From: Euglena gracilis
Taxonomy: Eukaryota > Euglenida > Euglenophyceae > Euglenales
Direction of reading: 5' to 3'
DNA length: 64,000 bases
Assembly: GCA_039621445.1 (NCBI GenBank)
Contig: CP154955.1
Location: 46,399,540-46,463,539 of the forward strand
The stretch's first letter is position 1, and every line of letters begins with the position of its first letter. The position numbers and the translations under genes are program-made. The notes below the pieces were generated by a model. That model was not told where the DNA came from. It worked only from the letters and a program-made list of their open reading frames with translations, and did no database searches. Of this stretch, positions 59,946-64,000 are shown in pieces.

Positions 59946-62800
59946 CGAGGGAGGTGGAGATAAATAGTCTGACATCCACCATTGTGGAGGGGATGAAACT
60001 GTTGGAGAAACTGACCTTTGGAGACTGACCTTTCCCATGCACCGTGCAGGAAAAATGTAAAAGCCACCCATACGATCTAGCGTGACCTTATGGCGTGGGA
60101 TATTTTGGAGATCGAGAGGGCCCTGGATGGACAGAAGCCTTCTTCAGAGGGGCAGGGAAATGAGACGTTTCTTCGTCCTGGGCAGGCCACCCACATGGAT
60201 ATCTGACACTCGGGGAAAGCTTGAGGTTTGTGCTGGATTTTATCATCCCAAAAAATCGCCCCAAAAGTTGCGTAGGTTGCTTTATGTTCTTGGGGTAAAA
60301 GAATGTGACTTGTTCAAAAAATGGAAAATGACCTCCCCAGCAATGCTGAGCAATTTCGTGCTTCGTTCCCTCCGGGACAAACCAGAAAACATTCTGAAAG
60401 AATTTCAAGCCAAAATGTGACATTCAAAAAACCTGACTCAGCCACAACCCAAAACTTGACTGGGGTGCCGTAGTAAAAAACCAGTCTGTCAGTGTGAAAA
60501 ATCAGTCAGTCGGGTTATACCCTTGAAGGAAAACCCTGGCGCGAAGCGCTGGGGAAATACCACTAGGCTTCAAAAATGCCCCAAAATCATATTTTAAGGC
60601 GTTTCTTTGAAAACTCGAAAAACACATCCTGTATCAGAAGCACATACCTTTTTCAGTGCAAAATGCTGGGAGAATTACTTTTCCCGGGCGTCTTCGGCAC
60701 GAAGAGGGGTGGGTACCTCCTTTCCCTGGGAAAAAACCGACACTGGTGTAGCCACTGGTCACCCCTTGGGTAAGACAACCCCGGGAGGCGGAACGCAACA
60801 CGGACTTTTTTTAAAAAAAATCAACGACGCAAAAAAATGAGCAAACAAGTGTTGTGTGGACATCATGGAACCCTTGATAGGTGTTTCACAATGAGGGCCC
60901 CTGGCCGAGGAACAGCAGCGTCTTTAGCTCCTGCAGCTGTTCCCGGGAGTTGAAGGCGTTGCTCCCAGGCCTGAGGCTGTGGCACAACCCATACCTTTAC
61001 ACTATCACCTCTGTGTGACCGCCAATAAAAACTGGTGGGGCTGCTGCCCCCTTGCGTTGGCTAAACAACCGGGAAGGCGGAAAAGATGGTTCCAGTAACC
61101 TGGCACCCACCAAATTATATGTGTTTTTTCCCCCCTCAACCCTGACATTTCGCACCGTGACCGGTGGCAAAACCCTTTGCAGCTCAAAAGCAAAAGAAAA
61201 GAAAGGGCAACAAGACACAGTGAAAAGCTGCAAGAAAAAAAATGGCAAATTTGCATTCCAAAATCAGGAATGCGATGATGATGTATGATGTATGTATGAT
61301 GTATGATGATGTATGATGTAGATGTATGTTCTCTTTCTCAAGAAACAGGGTTGCGTGCAGTATTCTGGTGCTGGCGTGGCACTCCCATCAGCGCTGAAGC
61401 CCCCGCCCGGCCACCGCTGTTGAAGACGGCGCTGAGGAGGCGGAACTTTAGCGCGCCGGTAAAGCCCTGGAGGCTGGACTTGTCCACCGGGAAGAAGTTC
61501 TCGTGGAACGGGCAAGTGTTGTTGGTGGACCGCTCGTCCAGCTTGAGGATCTTGAGGAACATGTTGATGACACACACGTACCTGGGGGGAGGCTGGGGTC
61601 CCCGATTGATTTGGGGAATCCCCACCAGCCTGCCTGAGCTGTGCACTTCCTCAGTGAACCCGTGGAGGCCATCTGGGGCCCACCCCAGCCTCAGCAGGAC
61701 CTGCGAAGCACTGCAGCTCTGCCAACTCTCTCGGGTATGGGGCCAACACTTCACCCAATACAAACCCCCCACCGTTGAGGAGCTCGGAGGGCAAATCACA
61801 CGGTTAATGAAAAAAGAAATTACAACAGCGCTCAAAGTCTCATTCCTTGGCCAGTATTGTTTTGGACCCATGCGAAGCACCGAAGTTCGAAAACAAGACA
61901 TTTTGACCATGCCATTATTTTGGTGTTTTTCATTTTATTTCCTCCAAATGTTGAAAACACTGATTCAAAACAAAAAAAATAAACAATGGGGGCAAAAAGT
62001 CCCCCAGCTCGCATGTTCCCCACCCCCAGAGGGCAGGCCCCGCCATAGACAGCTTCCTCAGATGCAGCAGTGTCCACGTCGAGCGGTCCTCTGCGTTGAA
62101 GGGGCGCTGCACGTTGCGGGCCTCCGGCTGCCCGGCGGCGTCAAACAGGCTGAGCCGCAGCCAGGGCTGTACGGGAGCTGTGCGCAGCCAGGGCCTGGGG
62201 GTGGGGTTGGACCCCCCCCCAGTGGTGGTGGTGGGTGTTGTTGTTGGTGGTGGTGGTAAAACCGCCCCCCCCCCAATGAAAGTGCGGGGCCGCTGCAAGC
62301 ACAGGGTCCAAATAAAAGCGCATCCCCGGCTGCAAAAGGCGGCAGTCCACCACAAGCGCACCCCCCAATTTGATGGGATTTCTAAAAGAAATCAACAAAA
62401 ATCAGCGAAATGGGGTCCAAATAGAAGCGCACTCCCCGCCGCCAGAAATTTTGGTCTGCTATAGGCGCACCTGCACTTGAATTAGGGAGGGGAGGTTTAC
62501 CGCCCCCTCCCACCAGGGTCGTGGTCGGCGGTCCGAACCATGCAATTCTTGACCCACCCCAGGGTAGCCACATCCACCCTTGCCAGAAACCAGTCACCCC
62601 TCACCCCCCCCCATCGGGGTCGGCACTCTGGAATCCCAGGGAAAATTGCACAAATGTGAAAAAAAACCCATCAGTCATTCTGGAAAAAACGTCCCCCCGG
62701 AAAGGTTGCCGGGAATCCCGTACCCCCCCCTGGCCGCAGCACCTGCTCGTCGATTTCGTCAAAGAGGCCAATGTGGAAGATCGGGGCCGGGCTCCCCGGA
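44029..62800 (-). CDS. large gene ending in mono(ADP-ribosyl)transferase domain
   Basis: Twenty minus-strand exons, 5' to 3': 62736 to about 62800, 62040-62183, 61423-61576, 60907-60960, 58638-58768, 57348-57428, 55976-56073, 55200-55271, 53268-53356, 53049-53179, 50668-50750, 49105-49225, 48242-48383, 47734-47824, 47217-47279, 46406-46483, 45765-45911, 44863-44946, 44511-44562, 44029-44126 (stop TAG 44029-44031). Frame is kept across 17 of 19 junctions; those at 61423/60907 and 57348/55976 do not resolve cleanly. The first ~600 residues match no family I know; motifs include [34 protein letters not shown] and [16 protein letters not shown]. The start codon lies upstream of what can be read. 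Introns hold the repeats of 44-63 kb. Links among the first seven exons are less certain than the 3' half. Confidence 0.8.
45593..45690. repeat. palindromic ATGAATTCAT tandem repeat in intron
   Basis: Repeats of TCATATGAATTCATATGA with variants, nearly self-complementary throughout. Confidence 0.9.
47333..47452 (+). repeat. dispersed repeat copy (AAGGCTTCTTGT family)
   Basis: Copy of 36222-36345, flanked by G runs on the left and C runs on the right; lies in an intron of the ADP-ribosyltransferase gene. Confidence 0.85.
49514..49935. repeat. GGTCCAAATAGAAGCGCAC repeat family
   Basis: Words AGAAATCAACAAA, GGGTCCAAATA(A/G)AAG(C/T)GCAC and GGCGG...CTGCTATAGGCGCA occur here in two partial copies (about 49514-49613 and 49817-49935) and in fuller form at 62271-62487. 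Confidence 0.75.
50813..50972. repeat. CGTTGACAC inverted-repeat cluster
   Basis: Four or more inverted pairs of CCGTTGACAC/GTGTCAACGACACG, one pair separated only by a G run and another by GGGGT. Could be small nested MITE copies in the intron upstream of the exon at 50668-50750. Confidence 0.75.
51388..51492. repeat. CCCGGGAAACTGTCACC family, compact copy
   Basis: CCCCGGGAAACTGTTACCTGA at the left and TGTGACAGTTTCCCCGGGG at the right make a ~105-bp unit with inverted ends. Confidence 0.8.
51840..52215. repeat. inverted CATCCACT/AGTGGATG repeats
   Basis: CATCCACT-rich sequence at 51870-51930 (ACTGCATCCACTGC) is roughly the complement of 52110-52200 (GCAGTGGATGCAGACACTGG), so the segment could fold as a long imperfect hairpin. 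Confidence 0.7.
52621..52707 (+). repeat. variable-core element, core CCAGCATCGT
   Basis: GGAACCCCACCTCTGGTCTC, TAAAAATC, decamer copies with changes, ending CATAGAGGTGCTTGG. Same architecture and core as 38118-38206. Confidence 0.85.
53180..53267 (-). mobile_element. nonconventional intron that is a MITE-like insertion
   Basis: The 88-nt intron between exons 53268-53356 and 53049-53179. Its core has 21-bp inverted ends, AGAC(C/T)TTCATTTAGTGCGCC at 53186-53206 and the complement at 53243-53263, with one mismatch. It is flanked by direct copies of TTCGGCACC (53177-53185 and 53265-53273, plus strand). Removing 53180-53267 leaves one copy of that 9-mer and restores an uninterrupted frame ([10 protein letters not shown]). 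On the sense strand the intron starts GAACAG (CAG at +4 to +6) and ends CTGGTGCC (CTG at -8 to -6), so it also obeys the complementary-triplet rule. No GT-AG pair fits that restores this frame. Confidence 0.85.
53605..53700 (-). repeat. variable-core element, core TTTTAGGCCA
   Basis: AAGCACCTATGG at one end, TATAGGTGGGGGTTC at the other, and degenerate ATTTTAGGCC decamers between; the neighbouring CTGAAAATCATAAT matches the segment beside the centre of 38270-38413. Confidence 0.85.
54171..54245. repeat. (GAT)n microsatellite
   Basis: GATGAT triplets, starting with ATGAATATGATG and including one GATCATGATG break. Confidence 0.95.
54428..54573 (+). repeat. variable-core element, two arms of TTTTAGGCCA
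   Basis: Three TTTTAGGCCA decamers, the central ACCCCCACCTCTAGGGGGTC palindrome, five more decamers, ending TATAGGTGCTTGG. Same two-arm plan as 38270-38413 with a different decamer. Confidence 0.9.
54780..55085. repeat. GTCGGCCACT/ACCAGTCAGTCAC repeat family
   Basis: Blocks of AAAACCAG(C/T)..GTCAC and GTCGGCCA(C/G)T joined by C-run/G-run palindromes. Related copies lie at 56100-56345, 60440-60520 and 62583-62695. Confidence 0.7.
56100..56345. repeat. GTCGGCCACT/ACCAGTCAGTCAC repeat family, second cluster
   Basis: CACTGGCCGACCCCCC, GTGACTGACTGGTTTTT (twice) and GAGTGGCCGACCCC, with C/G runs. Confidence 0.75.
56672..56812. repeat. (GT)n microsatellite with CGCG block
   Basis: GT run with a few CC and GC breaks, ending in CGCGCGCGCG and GTGTGTGTG. 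Confidence 0.95.
57072..57128. repeat. (CATCAC)n/(CATCGT)n microsatellite
   Basis: Imperfect CATCAC and CATCGT triplet pairs. Confidence 0.85.
57866..58619. repeat. 754-bp (CAC)n tract in an intron
   Basis: Almost uninterrupted CAC/CCA triplets. A central block (about 58125-58215) repeats CACACCACCACCAC as a longer unit, and a few CCCCAC and CAACAA breaks occur. It lies in the intron between exons 58638-58768 and 57348-57428. The three very long minus-strand frames over it (Gly, Val or Trp runs) are repeat translations. Confidence 0.97.
58876..59470. other. C-run/G-run island
   Basis: Dense runs of 6-18 C or G with short spacers; contains GGCGCC palindromes (GGCGCCTGTGGCGCC near 59314). No coding signal despite open Pro/Gly frames. 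Confidence 0.7.
59904..59943. repeat. (GT)n microsatellite
   Basis: Twenty GT units. Confidence 0.95.
61274..61328. repeat. GATGTATGAT tandem repeat
   Basis: Imperfect GATGATGTAT units of 7-11 bp. Confidence 0.85.
62271..62487. repeat. GGTCCAAATAGAAGCGCAC repeat family, full copy
   Basis: Two successive GGTCCAAATA(A/G)AAGCGCA units with GGCGGCAGTCC and TTTCTAAAAGAAATCAACAA between; related to 49514-49935. Lies in the intron between exons 62736 and 62183. Confidence 0.8.
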
Positions 62801-63104
62801 ATGCAAAACTTTCAAGAATTTCTGGATGCTTTGCAGTCGGTTCGCATTCCTCCTGTTCACCGACCTGCCCTGCAAATTTAACGCTTGCCAACTGTCTACA
62901 TATCATTGAAAGACATGATGGTTTTCATGACGATGGCAAAATCTCAGATCCAGTCCACCTGGATCCAAGATTGGGCATATGTATATATGCGGAGAGTGTT
63001 AAATTTAGTAACCCCCCGGGGGGGGTATTAAACAAAACACTTGCCATACATATGTGTATGGCATACATATGCGTATGTATACATATGTATGCCATACACA
63101 CATA

Positions 63105-63911
63105 CATACACACACATACATACATACATACATACATACATACATACATACATACATACATACATACATACATACATACATACATACATACATACATACA
63201 TACATACATACATACGTACGTACGTACGTACGTACGTACGTACGTACATGCATGCATGCATGCATACATACATACATACATACATACATACATACATACA
63301 TACATACATACATACATACATACATACATGCATGCATGCATGCATACATACATACATACATACATACATACATACATACATACGTACGTACGTACGTACG
63401 TACGTACGTACATGCATGCATGCATGCATACATACATACATACATACATACATACATACATACATACATACATACATACATACATACATACATACATACA
63501 TACATACATACATACATACATACATACATACGTACGTACGTACGTACGTACGTACGTACGTACATGCATGCATGCATGCATGCATGCATGCATGCATACA
63601 TACATACATACATACATACATACATACATACATACATACATACATACATACATACATACATACATACATGCATGCATGCATACATACATACATACATACA
63701 TACATACATACGTACGTACGTACGTACGTACGTACGTACGTACGTACATGCATGCATGCATGCATACATACATACATACATACATACATACATACATACA
63801 TACATACATACATACATACATACATACATACATACATACATACATACATACATACATACATACATACATACATACATACATACATACATACATACATACA
63901 TACATACATAC
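63105..63911. repeat. compound TACA/TACG/CATG tetranucleotide array
   Basis: Long (TACA)n runs interrupted by TACG blocks (starting about 63214, 63382, 63530 and 63710), each followed by a CATG block; two further CATG-only blocks lie near 63330 and 63668. The recurring TACA-TACG-CATG order is a loose higher-order repeat with 150-180 bp spacing. Confidence 0.96.
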
Positions 63912-64000
63912 ACATCCATCCATCCATCCATCCATCCATCCATCCATCCATCCATCCATCCATCCATCCATCCATCCATCCATCCATCCATCCATCCATC
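63912..64000. repeat. (CATC)n array at the window edge
   Basis: Pure CATC tetranucleotides to the last base; continues outside the window. The Tyr/Val/Cys/Met frames over both arrays are repeat translations. Confidence 0.97.

Noticed and set aside
63105-63911. Regularly spaced blocks that could suggest a CRISPR array
   Set aside because: Spacers are themselves tetranucleotide repeat, with no conserved direct repeat, no cas genes and a eukaryotic setting.
62925-63999. Three 320-356-codon minus frames of Met-Tyr-Val-Cys and Asp-Gly-Trp-Met
   Set aside because: Translations of tetranucleotide arrays, open in every frame because the unit contains no minus-strand stop.

Overview
The window looks like nuclear DNA of a large-genome, intron-rich protist, most likely a euglenid (Euglena-like). 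The organism is inferred, not proven. The basis is the introns. Most exon junctions that can be rebuilt do not follow GT-AG. Their introns instead carry complementary triplets, CAG (or CTG) at intron positions +4 to +6 and CTG (or CAG) at -8 to -6, usually inside longer complementary ends. That pattern is known for the nonconventional introns of euglenids. Exons are short (50-150 nt) with strongly GC-rich third codon positions, and they float in repeat-rich, C-run/G-run-rich and microsatellite-rich DNA. No bacterial-type operon, rRNA, tRNA or CRISPR array was recognised.

Layout. 0-5 kb: two isolated exons (425-602 on +, 1418-1544 on -) in otherwise featureless sequence. 5.25-10.7 kb: a nearly complete tyrosine-recombinase (DIRS/PAT-type) retroelement at 5815-10351, carrying a Gly-rich ORF, RT/RNase H/methyltransferase-like and tyrosine recombinase. 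It sits inside an older, decayed copy of the same family (5253-5814 and 10352-10715). 11.6-17.2 kb: minus-strand exons of an LRR-like gene. 18.7-22.3 kb: minus-strand NYN-domain (PIN-like nuclease) gene, with probable upstream exons to 26.7 kb. 31.2-32.6 kb: broken Tigger/pogo-like DDE transposase, minus strand. 34.5-39.2 kb (perhaps to 43.6 kb): minus-strand exons of an unrecognised gene. 44.0-62.8 kb: twenty minus-strand exons of one long gene ending in a complete mono(ADP-ribosyl)transferase domain. 63.1-64.0 kb: compound tetranucleotide array reaching the window edge.

Almost everything that is not exon is repeat: a two-arm element whose 10-bp core differs from copy to copy, a MITE at 22.5 kb, several dispersed families with inverted ends, and large (CAC)n, (CA)n/(CGCA)n and (GT)n tracts. 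The most notable single locus is 53180-53267. There a 79-bp element with inverted ends, flanked by a 9-bp target duplication, behaves exactly like a nonconventional intron in the ADP-ribosyltransferase gene.

All long host genes lie on the minus strand. Exon ends were read by eye and may be off by a base or two where stated.
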